Shown one piece after another: positions 1 through 8,953 of a stretch of 64,000 nt of DNA. Source of the DNA: Streptomyces sp. YS415. GTDB taxonomy: Bacteria; Actinomycetota; Actinomycetes; Streptomycetales; Streptomycetaceae. The stretch lies in NCBI RefSeq assembly GCF_023544665.1, contig NZ_JAMJFL010000002.1, forward strand, positions 310,001-374,000. The letters run 5' to 3'. The position numbers and the translations under genes were made by a program. How positions within the stretch are numbered: the first letter of the stretch is position 1; each line of letters starts with the position of its first letter. The notes beneath the pieces are model-generated. The model was not told the DNA's origin and ran no database searches. It saw only the letters and a program-made list of their open reading frames with translations.

Positions 1-2417
1 GTTCGCTCTGGATCGTCAGCGAGTCGGTACCGGCCCGGCCGCTGGCCGCGCTGCTCGCGGAGAAGCCGCTGACGCCGTACCGGGCGGCCGAGGTCGCCTC
101 CGACGTGCTGATGGCGCTGCGGGTGCTGCACGCGCACGGCTGGGTGCACCGGAACATCACCGCACGGACCGTGCTCGTCTGCGACGACGGACGCGTGATG
201 CTGACCGGGCTCGCGGTCGGGGCCGCGGAAGAGGCGTTGTGCGGGTACGACCCGGTGCCGCTGGATGAGGACGAGGGCGGCGCGGCGGTCGGCGGACCCC
301 CTGGCGGTCAGGTTTCCGTGGAGATGGACCCCGAGGCCGCTCGGCGGGCCGCGATCGAGGCCCGGGAGGCCGGTGGGCTGCCCCCGGTCGCCGGACCGGG
401 CGGCACCGCCGACCCGATCGGCGCGGGAGCCGGAGCGCCGGCGCCCCGGGCCGTGGAGGCCGGCGGGGACATCCGGGCGGCGCGGGCCGGGGCGATCGCC
501 GCGTACCGGGCGGGGGCGCGGGCCGCGGCCCGGGTGCAGGAAGCGCAGAACGGCCGAGCCGCGTTGCCGGGCGCCCGCTCGGCGCCCGAGGCCGACGGGG
601 CGGGGCAGGCGCCGTATTCTTCGGCCCCTGGGACGGGGGCACAGCAGCCGCCGTATCCCTCGGGGAACGGGGCGTCGCAGGCGCCGTACTCCTCGGCCGG
701 TGGGGGGCAGCAGGCGCCGTACTCCTCGGGGAACGGTGCGCAGCAGCCGCCGTATCCCTCCGCTAACGGTGCCCAGCAGACGCCGTACTCCTCCGCCGGC
801 GGTGGCCAGCAGCCGCCCGGTCAGATCGCTGATCCCTACGGTGTCCGTGCCGGTTCCTGGCATGGTGCCGCCCCCCGTCCGGGCGCCCCCGGCGCGGCCC
901 CGGAGTCGGGCGGCCGGCCAGGGGTCGAGGCAGGCCCCGGCCGCACCGCCCTGCCCCCGGCCGGGAACGGCCCGCTCGCCCCTCCCGCCGGAATCCGGGG
1001 CACGGGTGCCCGCCGCCCGGGTCCCGCCGGACTCCCGCCCGCCGGTGCGCCCGGCTCCGCCGGATCCCCGCCCGCCACCGGCCCCACCGGGGTCGCCCCC
1101 GCCGCCCCGCCGCCCAGCCGTTGGGACGACCTGGCCGCCACCGCACCCGTGCGCCGCGGTCCCGCCACCGCGCTCGCCGCCGAGCGGGCCCGCCAGGCCC
1201 GGATGGCCGTCGTCGGTCCCGTGACCGAGCGGTGGGCGCCCGAGCAGGCCGGTCCCGTGCACGAGAACTGGCAGCTGGCGGCGCCCATCGGCCCGGCGAC
1301 GGACCTGTGGGCGCTCGGCGCGCTGCTGTTCCGGGCCGTGCAGGGGCACGCGCCGTATCCCGAGGAGTCGACCGCCGAGCTGGTGCAGATGGTGTGCGCC
1401 GAGCCGCCCGCCTTCGCGGAGGAGTGCGGTCCGCTCAGGCCGGTCGTGGAGTCGCTGCTGCGCCAGGACCCCACCGAGCGGATCGACTTCGAGGAGCTGC
1501 GCGGCTGGCTGCGTTCCCTCGTGCGGTCCGCGCCCGAGCCGGAGGCGGGGGCGCATGTCGTCGCCGTGCCGCCCGTCGACGCCAGCCGGCTGCCGGTGGT
1601 GCGCCGCAGGGGCGAGCTGGTGCGCAGGCGGCGTGCCGGGCTGCCCGCGCACCAGGGACGGCACAAGCGGGCCCGGAAGGACGTGGGTTCGCCGCGCAGC
1701 CTCGGCCGTACGCTGCTCGTGCTGATCCTGCTGCTGATGGCGGGAGCCGTCGCGTACGCGGTGCTCTTCATGCCCAAGGCCGAGAGCGGCGGCACCGAGG
1801 ACACCGGCCGGACCGGCGCCACGGGCGAGGTCGGCCAGGCACCGGAGGCCAGCAGCGAGCCGCGGCCCGACCAGACCTCACCCGGCGAGGAGCCCGACAA
1901 GCCCAAGAACAGCCCCTCGGAGTCGGGGGGTTCGACCGGCTCGCAGACCACCGGGCCCGATGTCGCCGACGGCTTCACCCTGCGCGCGGACGACGAGGGC
2001 TTCCGGGTCGCCGTCGCCAACGGCTGGGACCGGACGGCGAAGAACGGCCGCGGGCAAGTGGTCTACGCACACGGCGACTTCGAGCTCATCGTCGTACCGG
2101 GCCGGGACACCGCGGACGAGTTCGGCGGCGACCCGATGGCCTACCAGCGGGAGGACGAGCCCGAGCTGCAGCCGTACCGGGACTCCAGCTGGGCCACCTC
2201 CACCGGTCTGAAGACCATCGAGGTGGGCGGACGGAGCATGGCCGAGGGCCAGTTCACCTGGACCGACGACGAGGGCCGCGAGCGGTTCGTGCGCAATCTC
2301 GCGATCCTGATCGACGACCGGTACCACGTGGTGCAGGTACGCGGTCCGGAGGCGGAGCGGGACGAGGTGACCCGGCTGTTCGAGCAGGCGTCGGGGACGT
2401 ATCAGGTCACCGGCTGA
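1..2417 (+). CDS. Membrane pseudokinase, Ser/Thr kinase family (5' truncated)
   Basis: The reading frame is open from base 3, so the N-lobe lies upstream of the window. The visible part starts inside a protein-kinase fold. The catalytic loop reads HRN instead of HRD, and the expected DFG is replaced by LTGLAVG, so the catalytic and Mg-binding aspartates are both missing. The activation segment is replaced by a Pro/Gly/Ala-rich insert of about 330 residues containing PYSS/PYPS repeats (about 606-800). The C-lobe then resumes with DLWALGALLF. A single membrane segment (about 1705-1770) leads to an extracellular domain of about 200 residues with a Ser/Pro/Glu linker. That domain resembles those of the next kinases, so it is probably a family paralogue. 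A regulatory or scaffolding role is inference. Confidence 0.85.
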   Translation, partial: SLWIVSESVPARPLAALLAEKPLTPYRAAEVASDVLMALRVLHAHGWVHRNITARTVLVCDDGRVMLTGLAVGAAEEALCGYDPVPLDEDEGGAAVGGPPGGQVSVEMDPEAARRAAIEAREAGGLPPVAGPGGTADPIGAGAGAPAPRAVEAGGDIRAARAGAIAAYRAGARAAARVQEAQNGRAALPGARSAPEADGAGQAPYSSAPGTGAQQPPYPSGNGASQAPYSSAGGGQQAPYSSGNGAQQPPYPSANGAQQTPYSSAGGGQQPPGQIADPYGVRAGSWHGAAPRPGAPGAAPESGGRPGVEAGPGRTALPPAGNGPLAPPAGIRGTGARRPGPAGLPPAGAPGSAGSPPATGPTGVAPAAPPPSRWDDLAATAPVRRGPATALAAERARQARMAVVGPVTERWAPEQAGPVHENWQLAAPIGPATDLWALGALLFRAVQGHAPYPEESTAELVQMVCAEPPAFAEECGPLRPVVESLLRQDPTERIDFEELRGWLRSLVRSAPEPEAGAHVVAVPPVDASRLPVVRRRGELVRRRRAGLPAHQGRHKRARKDVGSPRSLGRTLLVLILLLMAGAVAYAVLFMPKAESGGTEDTGRTGATGEVGQAPEASSEPRPDQTSPGEEPDKPKNSPSESGGSTGSQTTGPDVADGFTLRADDEGFRVAVANGWDRTAKNGRGQVVYAHGDFELIVVPGRDTADEFGGDPMAYQREDEPELQPYRDSSWATSTGLKTIEVGGRSMAEGQFTWTDDEGRERFVRNLAILIDDRYHVVQVRGPEAERDEVTRLFEQASGTYQVTG
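606..800 (+). repeat. PY(S/P)S coding repeats in pseudokinase insert
   Basis: Imperfect tandem repeats of about 30-36 bp encode units such as QQAPYSSGNG and QQPPYPSANG, roughly six copies. They lie in the low-complexity insert that replaces the kinase activation segment, presumably a cytoplasmic flexible linker. Confidence 0.75.
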
Positions 2418-2537
2418 TCTCCCTGGCCGACGCTGGGTGACGGCAACCGTCACAGTGCTGTCTCCGTGTCACCCTGCCGGTTCCCCGGGCGTGGCCCGGT
2501 CCCTAATCTGAAGCCGTCAAGAACATTGCGGGGCGAC

Positions 2538-4211
2538 GTGAATCAGATGCAGGGCCGGCTCCTGGCGGGGCGCTACCGACTGGCCGAGACCATCGGCAGC
2601 GGCGGTATGGGCCGGGTGTGGCGTGCGCACGACGAGGTGCTGCACCGGGCGGTCGCCATCAAGGAATTGACCGCCGCGCACTTCGTCTCCGACAGCGACC
2701 AGGAGCGGCTCCTCGCCCGCACCCGGGCGGAGGCACGGGCCGCCGCGCGGATCAACCACTCCGCGGTCGTCACCGTGCACGACGTGCTGGACCACGACGC
2801 CCGCCCGTGGATCGTGATGGAGCTGGTCGAGGGCGCCTCGCTGGCCGACGCGGTCAAGGAGCGCGGCCGGATCGAGCCGCGCGAGGCCGCCCGGATCGGC
2901 CTGTGGGTGCTGCGCGCCCTGCGCGCCGCGCACGCCGCCGGTGTCCTGCACCGCGACGTCAAGCCCGGCAACGTCCTGCTCGCCGACGACGGCCGCGTCC
3001 TGCTCACCGACTTCGGCATCGCCCAGATCGAGGGCGACACCACCATCACACGCACCGGAGAGGTCGTCGGCTCCGTCGACTACCTCGCCCCGGAGCGCAT
3101 CCGCGGCCACGACCCGGGCCCCGCGTCCGACCTGTGGGCCCTCGGCGCCACCCTGTACACGGCGGTGGAGGGCCGCTCGCCGTTCCGCCGCACCTCCCCG
3201 CTCTCCACCATGCAGGCGGTCGTCGAGGAGGAGGCCGCGCGGCCCGCGTACGCCGGTCCGCTCGGCCCGGTCATCGCCGCGCTGCTGCACAAGGACCCCG
3301 CGGTGCGCCCCGGCCTGGCCGCGGCCGAGCTGATGCTCGCCGAGGCGGCGGAGGGCCGGCGGCCGAACGCGGCGCAGCTGTACGTGCCGACGCAGCACGC
3401 CCACCCCGGGTCCGGGCCCGAGACGCCCACGACCCCGGAGGCGGGCGCGGCCACGCCGTATCCGCCGCCGAGCGGGCCGCCGTACCGGCCTGCCATGGCT
3501 CCCATGGCCCACTCGCCCGCGGCCCACGCTCCCGCCGCCCCTTCCCGGCGCCGCCGGCTGCGCACCCTCGTGCTGGTCGTCGTGCTGGCGGCGCTGGTCG
3601 GCGGAGGCACCGTCGTGGCCCTGCAGAAGTGGGACGAGGGACGGCAGACGAACCGGACGTCCCCGTCGCCGGACCCGACGCCGACGCCGAGTCCGACGCC
3701 CACGACCGGGAACAGCCCGAGCGGCGATCCCGACAGCACTGTCCCGGCCGGCTGGGTGCCCGTCAAAGACCCGCTCGGTTTCGGCCTCTCTCTGCCCGAG
3801 GGCTGGTCACGGAGCAACTACGAGAAGTCGGGCGACTTCCAGCGGGTCGACTACTCGCCCGACGGGGGCAAGAACCTGCTGCGGATCACCATGGACAGCT
3901 CCCCCGACTTCAACGACCCGTATGCCCACCTCGCCGACCTGAACCAGCTGCTGGACGAGCGGCTGGTGGACTACACGCAGGTCGGCCTGGAGCGCAGTGC
4001 CTACCGCGACCGCCCCGGCGCGCGGCTGGAGTACACCTGGACCCAGCTGGCGAAGGACTCCGCCTTTCCGGGGCCGTTCCGCGCCGCCGACCGGATGTAT
4101 CTCGCCCGCAGCGGCGTCGAGTACGCGATCTACGCGGCCGCGCCTGTCGGTGAGTGGGCCACGGCGGAGGAGCGGTTCGAGACGATCCTGCAGAGCTGGC
4201 GCGAGGGCTGA
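2538..4211 (+). CDS. Membrane Ser/Thr protein kinase (PknB-like)
   Basis: This is a Hanks-type kinase with complete motifs: glycine loop GSGGMG (about residue 20), Lys42 in AIKE, Asp140 in HRDVKPGN, Asp158 in DFGIA, and the APE-type segment YLAPE. A Pro-rich juxtamembrane region precedes one transmembrane helix (about 341-363), a Ser/Thr/Pro linker and an extracellular domain of about 145 residues. That domain is related to those of the neighbouring kinases and is not a PASTA domain. I chose GTG 2538 (VNQMQGRLLAGRYRL); ATG 2547 is equally consistent with homologous N-termini, and an in-frame ATG at 2466 would add an unrelated extension. A possible -10 box TAATCT lies at 2504-2509. It is one of five adjacent family members, and its ligand is unknown. 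Confidence 0.9.
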   Translation: MNQMQGRLLAGRYRLAETIGSGGMGRVWRAHDEVLHRAVAIKELTAAHFVSDSDQERLLARTRAEARAAARINHSAVVTVHDVLDHDARPWIVMELVEGASLADAVKERGRIEPREAARIGLWVLRALRAAHAAGVLHRDVKPGNVLLADDGRVLLTDFGIAQIEGDTTITRTGEVVGSVDYLAPERIRGHDPGPASDLWALGATLYTAVEGRSPFRRTSPLSTMQAVVEEEAARPAYAGPLGPVIAALLHKDPAVRPGLAAAELMLAEAAEGRRPNAAQLYVPTQHAHPGSGPETPTTPEAGAATPYPPPSGPPYRPAMAPMAHSPAAHAPAAPSRRRRLRTLVLVVVLAALVGGGTVVALQKWDEGRQTNRTSPSPDPTPTPSPTPTTGNSPSGDPDSTVPAGWVPVKDPLGFGLSLPEGWSRSNYEKSGDFQRVDYSPDGGKNLLRITMDSSPDFNDPYAHLADLNQLLDERLVDYTQVGLERSAYRDRPGARLEYTWTQLAKDSAFPGPFRAADRMYLARSGVEYAIYAAAPVGEWATAEERFETILQSWREG

Positions 4212-4317
4212 TTCCCCACCCAGGTCACTGGCTGGTTCCCCACCCCGTCCTCAACCGGCTGGTTTCACCTGCACAGTTGGCCGGTCAGTGCCGCGGAGGG
4301 CGGGCGTCCGGCGCGGC

Positions 4318-5436
4318 ATGATGGGACGTATGGCGACCCACGGGGATCAGGGGGAGAGCGACTTCCGGGTCATCGCGGGCCGTTACCGCCTGGAGGAGCG
4401 GATCGGGCGCGGCGGGATGGGGGTGGTCTGGCGGGCCACCGACCAACTGCTCAAACGGCGCGTGGCGGTCAAGGAGTTCCCCTTCGACGAGAGCGACTTC
4501 GGATCGCTCACCGCGGGGGCCCTGCGGCGGCGCCGTGAGCGCACGCTCCGCGAGGCACGGACGGTCGCGCGGCTGCGGCATCCGCACATCATCGTCGTGC
4601 ACGACGTCATCGAGCACGCCGAACGGCCGTACATCGTCATGGAGTTGATCGACGGGGGCTCCCTCGACGACAGGATCGCCGGGCACGGGCCCGTCGACGC
4701 CGTGGAGGCCGCGCGGATCGGCGCCGATCTGCTGAGCGCGCTGCGCACCGCGCATGAGGCCGGGGTGCTGCACCGCGACATCAAGCCCGCGAACGTCCTC
4801 ATCGACGCCGGTACCGGCCGGGTCGTGCTCACCGACTTCGGCATCGCCCGGATCGCGGGGGCCAGCACCCTCACCGAGACCGGCACCTTCGTGGGCTCGC
4901 CCGAGTACACCGCACCTGAGCGGATGTCCGGCGCCAGGACCGGTCCCGCCTCCGACCTGTGGTCGGTGGGCGCACTGCTGTGCACGGCGGTCAGCGGTGA
5001 ATCGCCGTTCCGGCGCGACTCGTTGGGCGGCATCCTGCACGCGGTCGTCTTCGACGAGATACGGCCGCCGCCGCAGGCCGCGCCGCTGCTGCCCGTCGTC
5101 CGGGGCCTGCTGGAGCGCGATCCGCTGCGGCGCCTGGACGCGGCGCGGGCCGAGTGGATGCTGCGGGACTTCCTGGCCACCGGCCGCCCACCGGGACCGG
5201 CGCCGGCCCCGTCGGTCTGGCGGTCCCGTCGGGGCGTGCTGGCGAGCGTGCTGCTGGTGGCCGCGGTCGCGGTGGCGGGGGTGTCGGCGGTGGCGCTGCT
5301 GATGCAGGGGGAGGGGAACGGCAACGTGCCACCCCCGTCGAGCACCAGCCCGCGGACCTCCGTGAGCACGTCCGTCTCGCCGTCGGCCACGCCGTCCCCG
5401 ACGCTGTCCCCCCGCTCGTACATAAATGGGAGATAA
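4318..5436 (+). CDS. Membrane Ser/Thr protein kinase lacking sensor domain
   Basis: All catalytic motifs are present: GRGGMG loop, Lys52 in AVKE, Asp154 in HRDIKPAN, DFGIA and GSPEYTAPE. A transmembrane helix spans about residues 306-328. Unlike the other kinases in this cluster, the exterior part is only about 45 residues of Ser/Thr/Pro-rich sequence ending at a TAA codon, with no folded extracellular domain. The start is one of three in-frame ATGs (4318, 4321, 4330); GGAGGG at about 4294 favours the first. The frame is open upstream to 3997, but that part overlaps the previous kinase and has no kinase-like content. The 3' end shows no obvious frameshift continuation. Confidence 0.88.
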   Translation: MMGRMATHGDQGESDFRVIAGRYRLEERIGRGGMGVVWRATDQLLKRRVAVKEFPFDESDFGSLTAGALRRRRERTLREARTVARLRHPHIIVVHDVIEHAERPYIVMELIDGGSLDDRIAGHGPVDAVEAARIGADLLSALRTAHEAGVLHRDIKPANVLIDAGTGRVVLTDFGIARIAGASTLTETGTFVGSPEYTAPERMSGARTGPASDLWSVGALLCTAVSGESPFRRDSLGGILHAVVFDEIRPPPQAAPLLPVVRGLLERDPLRRLDAARAEWMLRDFLATGRPPGPAPAPSVWRSRRGVLASVLLVAAVAVAGVSAVALLMQGEGNGNVPPPSSTSPRTSVSTSVSPSATPSPTLSPRSYINGR

Positions 5437-5517
5437 GCCCCGCCCCGGGTCACGGGTCTGCTACCGGACAGTGTTCGAGGTGGAACGCGGGGCCCCCGGC
5501 GCGATAGAGATGGACGC

Positions 5518-7230
5518 ATGAGCAGTAACGGGGGAGTTCCTTACGGGGCCGACGAGCCAACGAGTTTTGGTCTGCAACCGCCGAGACCAGCCTCGGCCGT
5601 GCCGCACCCGGGCCAGAGTCCGCAACCGGACCATGTGCCGCATCCCGGCAACCCGTACGCGACGCCCACCCAGGTCGTCCCGGAGCAGCACCGGCCCGCT
5701 GAGGAACCCGGCACCGGACGGCTCATCGGCGGCCGTTACCGGCTGCTGAGCAAGCTCGGGCACGGGGGCATGGGCACCGTGTGGCGGGCCAAGGACGAGA
5801 CCGTGGACCGCGAGGTGGCCGTCAAGGAGCCCCGCATCCCGGACCACCTTCCCGAACGCGAACGCGCCAACGCCTTCGAACGGATGCGCCGCGAGGCCCG
5901 CGCCGCCGCCGGGCTCGACCACCCGGCCGTCGTCAATGTGTACGACGTCGCGGTGGTGGACGGCCGGCCCTGGATCGTCATGGAGCTGGTGCGGGGCCGT
6001 TCACTGGGCGACGTCCTCCAGGAGGGCACCCTGGGCGCCCGGGAGGCGGCCCGCGTCGGCCTCGAAGTGCTCGGCGCGCTGGAGGCCGCGCACGCGGCGG
6101 GCGTCCTGCACCGGGACGTGAAGCCGGACAACGTGCTGCTCGGGCGGCACGAGCGCGTCGTGCTCACCGACTTCGGCATCGCCCAGATCGAGGGCGAGAC
6201 CAATCTGACCGACACCGGCGGCTTCGTCGGCTCGCCCGAGTACATCGCCCCCGAGCGGGTGCTGGGCCAGCGTCCGGGCCCCGCCAGCGACCTGTGGTCC
6301 CTCGGTGTGGTGCTGTACGCGGCGACGGAGGGCGTCTCGCCGTTCCGCCGCAGCAACACCCCGGCCACGCTCCAGTCCGTCCTCAACGCCACCCCGGCCG
6401 CGCCCGCCTCCGCGCAGGGCCCGCTCGCCGAGGTCATCACCGGGCTCCTCCAGAAGGACCCGGCCCGTCGCCCCGACGCCGCGCAGACCCGGGCGCTGCT
6501 GGAGAGGGCCGCCAACCCGCCGGTGCAGGCGCCGGCGCCGACGCAGGTCGTCCCGTTCGGGGCGGCCGGGGGCGGGGCGGGCGGCAGCGGGGCGGACGGG
6601 GGCGGGGTGCGCGTCGGCCGCAAGACGCTGATCGGGGCCGGCGCGGCGGTCCTCGCGTTGGCGGTGGCGGCGGCGTTCGTGGTGATCGCCGACCCGTTCG
6701 CGGACGAGCAGCCGCCGGACCCCTGGGTGGACAGGGCGCACGCCAACCTGGGTGTGACGCTGAGCGTGCCCGAGGCGTACCAGGTGGGCAAGCCGGACGC
6801 CGACGACACCGACAAGAACTGGGTGACGTACACCGACTGGAGCGGCGCCATCTCGGTCGGCGTGAACGTGACCAGGAAGTCCGAGGACACCTCGGGGACC
6901 ATCAAGAACGACGCCGCCGCCCAGATGTACGACGACAACGAGAAGTTCAAGACCACCGGCGACTACAACCTCGGCATGCCCGAGGACCCCGGGACCGATC
7001 CCGCGGAGACCCGGTACAAGGGCGAGAAGGCGGCCGAGAACACGGTCCGGTACATCACGACCGACACCCAGAACCCACGCCCGCGCGAGCTGCGGATCTT
7101 CTACTACAAGACGTCCAAGGACGACATGTACAAGGTCACGATCAGCTATCCGGGCAAGGGCGACTTCACCGAGCGGGGACGCGAGGTGGCGAGGACCGTG
7201 CTCGAGAACCTGGAGATCAATCCGCTGTGA
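5518..7230 (+). CDS. Membrane Ser/Thr protein kinase (PknB-like)
   Basis: A 570-residue kinase with a Pro/Gln-rich N-terminal extension of about 70 residues. The motifs are GHGGMG, Lys103 in AVKEP, Asp200 in HRDVKPDN, DFGIA and GSPEYIAPE. A Gly-rich linker and a transmembrane helix (about 369-393) precede a 150-residue extracellular domain beginning LGVTLSVPEAY, related to those of the flanking kinases. The stop codon overlaps the start of the next kinase (GTGA), so the two are almost certainly co-transcribed and translationally coupled. There is no strong ribosome-binding site; ATG 5518 is the first in-frame start after the previous gene. Confidence 0.9.
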   Translation: MSSNGGVPYGADEPTSFGLQPPRPASAVPHPGQSPQPDHVPHPGNPYATPTQVVPEQHRPAEEPGTGRLIGGRYRLLSKLGHGGMGTVWRAKDETVDREVAVKEPRIPDHLPERERANAFERMRREARAAAGLDHPAVVNVYDVAVVDGRPWIVMELVRGRSLGDVLQEGTLGAREAARVGLEVLGALEAAHAAGVLHRDVKPDNVLLGRHERVVLTDFGIAQIEGETNLTDTGGFVGSPEYIAPERVLGQRPGPASDLWSLGVVLYAATEGVSPFRRSNTPATLQSVLNATPAAPASAQGPLAEVITGLLQKDPARRPDAAQTRALLERAANPPVQAPAPTQVVPFGAAGGGAGGSGADGGGVRVGRKTLIGAGAAVLALAVAAAFVVIADPFADEQPPDPWVDRAHANLGVTLSVPEAYQVGKPDADDTDKNWVTYTDWSGAISVGVNVTRKSEDTSGTIKNDAAAQMYDDNEKFKTTGDYNLGMPEDPGTDPAETRYKGEKAAENTVRYITTDTQNPRPRELRIFYYKTSKDDMYKVTISYPGKGDFTERGREVARTVLENLEINPL

Positions 7231-8849
7231 CGCGGCTGGTGGGCGGACGGTACCGGCTGATCGAGCGCATCGGTTCCGGCGGCATGGGCACGGTGTGGCG
7301 CGCGCACGACGAACTCGTCGACCGCGAAGTGGCGGTGAAGCAGCCGCGGTTGCCCGGCGAACCCGAGGACGAGGCGTACCAGCGAGCCGCCCACCGCCTC
7401 TACCGCGAGGCCCGGGCCGCCGCCCGCGTCGACCATCCGTCCGCCGTCGCCATTCACGACGTGGTCGTGGAGGAGGACGGACTCCCCTGGATCGTCATGG
7501 AGCTGGTGCGCGGCGAGTCCCTGCACGAGCGGCTCAGGGGCGGCCCGCTCGAACCCGCCGAGGCCGCCCGGACCGGCCTCGCCGTCCTCGGCGCCCTGCG
7601 TGCCGCGCACACCGTCGGCATCGTGCACCGGGACGTCAAACCGGCCAACGTCCTGCTCGGCCCCCACGACCGGGTCGTCCTCACCGACTTCGGCATCGCC
7701 CACATCCAGGGCGAGGAACCCCTCACCGCCACCGGCGAGTTCGTGGGCTCCCTGGAGTTCATCGCCCCGGAGCGGATGTCCGGCCGCACCGCGGGTCCCG
7801 CCTCCGACCTGTGGTCCCTCGGCGTCCTCCTCTACGCCGCCGTGGAAGGCTGGTCCCCCTTCCGCCGTACGACGATGGAGTCCACGCTCGCCGCGATCCT
7901 CGCCGTCGATCCGCCCGAGCCGCAACGGGCCGGCGCCCTCGGGCCGCTCCTCGTCCGGCTGCTGGCCAAGGATCCGGCCGAGCGCCCGGACGCGGCGGAG
8001 ACCGCGGACGCGCTGGAGGCGGCGGTCCCCGAGCGGGGACGGGAGCCCGCACCCCAGGACGCCTCGGGGCTGGCGGAGTTCGGTGACGACATCAGGACCA
8101 TGCGGCTCGCGGCGGACGACGACACGACCGCCGAGCGGATACCCGTAGGATCACCCGCGCCCACGACGGCGCCCCCGCCCCCGCCGACCCGACCCCGCCC
8201 GCTCCGGCCCCGCCCGCTCCTGCGCCGCCCCCTCCCGCTGGCCGTCCTGGGCGTCCTGCTGGCCGGCGCCTGCTGGCTGGGCGTCGACCTGCTCGCCGGC
8301 CCCGACAGCGGCGCGGCCCTCAGGAACACCGCCGCCCGCAAGCCGACGCCCAGTGCCGCCGCCCGCAAGCCGACGCCCAGTGCCGCCGCCACCTGGGCCG
8401 CGCACACCGAGCAGGCCATGCACGCCACCATCGACCTCCCCGCCGGGTACGAGGAGTTCGCCCGCCAGGGCACCGACGCCGTCCAGCCCCGCGTGGTCGA
8501 GTACGCGGACCCGGACGGCGCCGTACAGGTCCGCCTCACCCTCTGGGACAAGGCCCCCGGGTCCCTTCGGAGCCAGGCCGAGGCACACGCGGAGACCTTC
8601 GAGTACTACGGCGGGGCGAGCACGCAATACACCCCCACCAGCCTCAAGGGCTGGGAGGCCCTGCAGTCGGACAGCACCTTCGGCGACGAGGACACCCGCA
8701 GCCGCGTCATGGAGATCTTCGTCCGCACCGACGACGGCCGGCTGTACGAGCTGCGGGTGGAGATGCCCAAGGGCACGGCCGAGGAGAAAGAGGGCATGGC
8801 GGTTTTCAAGCACGCCCGCGACCGGCTCAAGATTTCCCCAACGCCCTGA
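7227..8849 (+). CDS. Membrane Ser/Thr protein kinase (PknB-like)
   Basis: The kinase domain starts almost at the N-terminus (GTG 7227, TRLVGGRYRLIERIG), overlapping the upstream stop by 4 bp. The longer open frame from 5781 is a shadow of the previous kinase. The motifs are GSGGMG, Lys38 in AVKQP, Asp136 in HRDVKPAN, DFGIA and GSLEFIAPE (Leu-Glu-Phe in place of the usual Pro-Glu-Tyr). One transmembrane helix (about 335-355) is followed by two exact copies of AARKPTPSA and a 150-residue extracellular domain. Length is 540 residues. It is coupled to the preceding kinase, and both may answer to related envelope signals. Confidence 0.9.
   Translation: MTRLVGGRYRLIERIGSGGMGTVWRAHDELVDREVAVKQPRLPGEPEDEAYQRAAHRLYREARAAARVDHPSAVAIHDVVVEEDGLPWIVMELVRGESLHERLRGGPLEPAEAARTGLAVLGALRAAHTVGIVHRDVKPANVLLGPHDRVVLTDFGIAHIQGEEPLTATGEFVGSLEFIAPERMSGRTAGPASDLWSLGVLLYAAVEGWSPFRRTTMESTLAAILAVDPPEPQRAGALGPLLVRLLAKDPAERPDAAETADALEAAVPERGREPAPQDASGLAEFGDDIRTMRLAADDDTTAERIPVGSPAPTTAPPPPPTRPRPLRPRPLLRRPLPLAVLGVLLAGACWLGVDLLAGPDSGAALRNTAARKPTPSAAARKPTPSAAATWAAHTEQAMHATIDLPAGYEEFARQGTDAVQPRVVEYADPDGAVQVRLTLWDKAPGSLRSQAEAHAETFEYYGGASTQYTPTSLKGWEALQSDSTFGDEDTRSRVMEIFVRTDDGRLYELRVEMPKGTAEEKEGMAVFKHARDRLKISPTP
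8331..8384 (+). repeat. Perfect 27-bp tandem duplication
   Basis: Two identical 27-bp units (8331-8357 and 8358-8384) encode AARKPTPSA twice, just outside the membrane helix of the fifth kinase. The perfect identity points to a recent slippage event. Confidence 0.95.
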
Positions 8850-8917
8850 TCAGCGTGTTTGTTGCCAGTGGACGCTGGCGGGATGTGTGCACTCGGTGAA
8901 TCACCGTTACCGACGGG

Positions 8918-8946
8918 TACACAAAGGCTCCGCCGCGGCATACCCT
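8918..8946 (+). promoter_or_regulatory. Possible leaderless promoter of the gabD-like gene
   Basis: TACACA (8918-8923), a 17-bp spacer and TACCCT (8941-8946) resemble -35/-10 elements. Transcription would start at about the ATG at 8954, which would explain the absence of a ribosome-binding site. The match to consensus is only moderate. Confidence 0.35.
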
Positions 8947-8953
8947 GCGCGTC

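Noticed and set aside
5781..7226. Upstream extension of the fifth kinase frame
   Set aside because: Overlaps the fourth kinase in another frame; translation is Arg/Gly-rich noise. The GTGA start at 7227 fits kinase N-termini.
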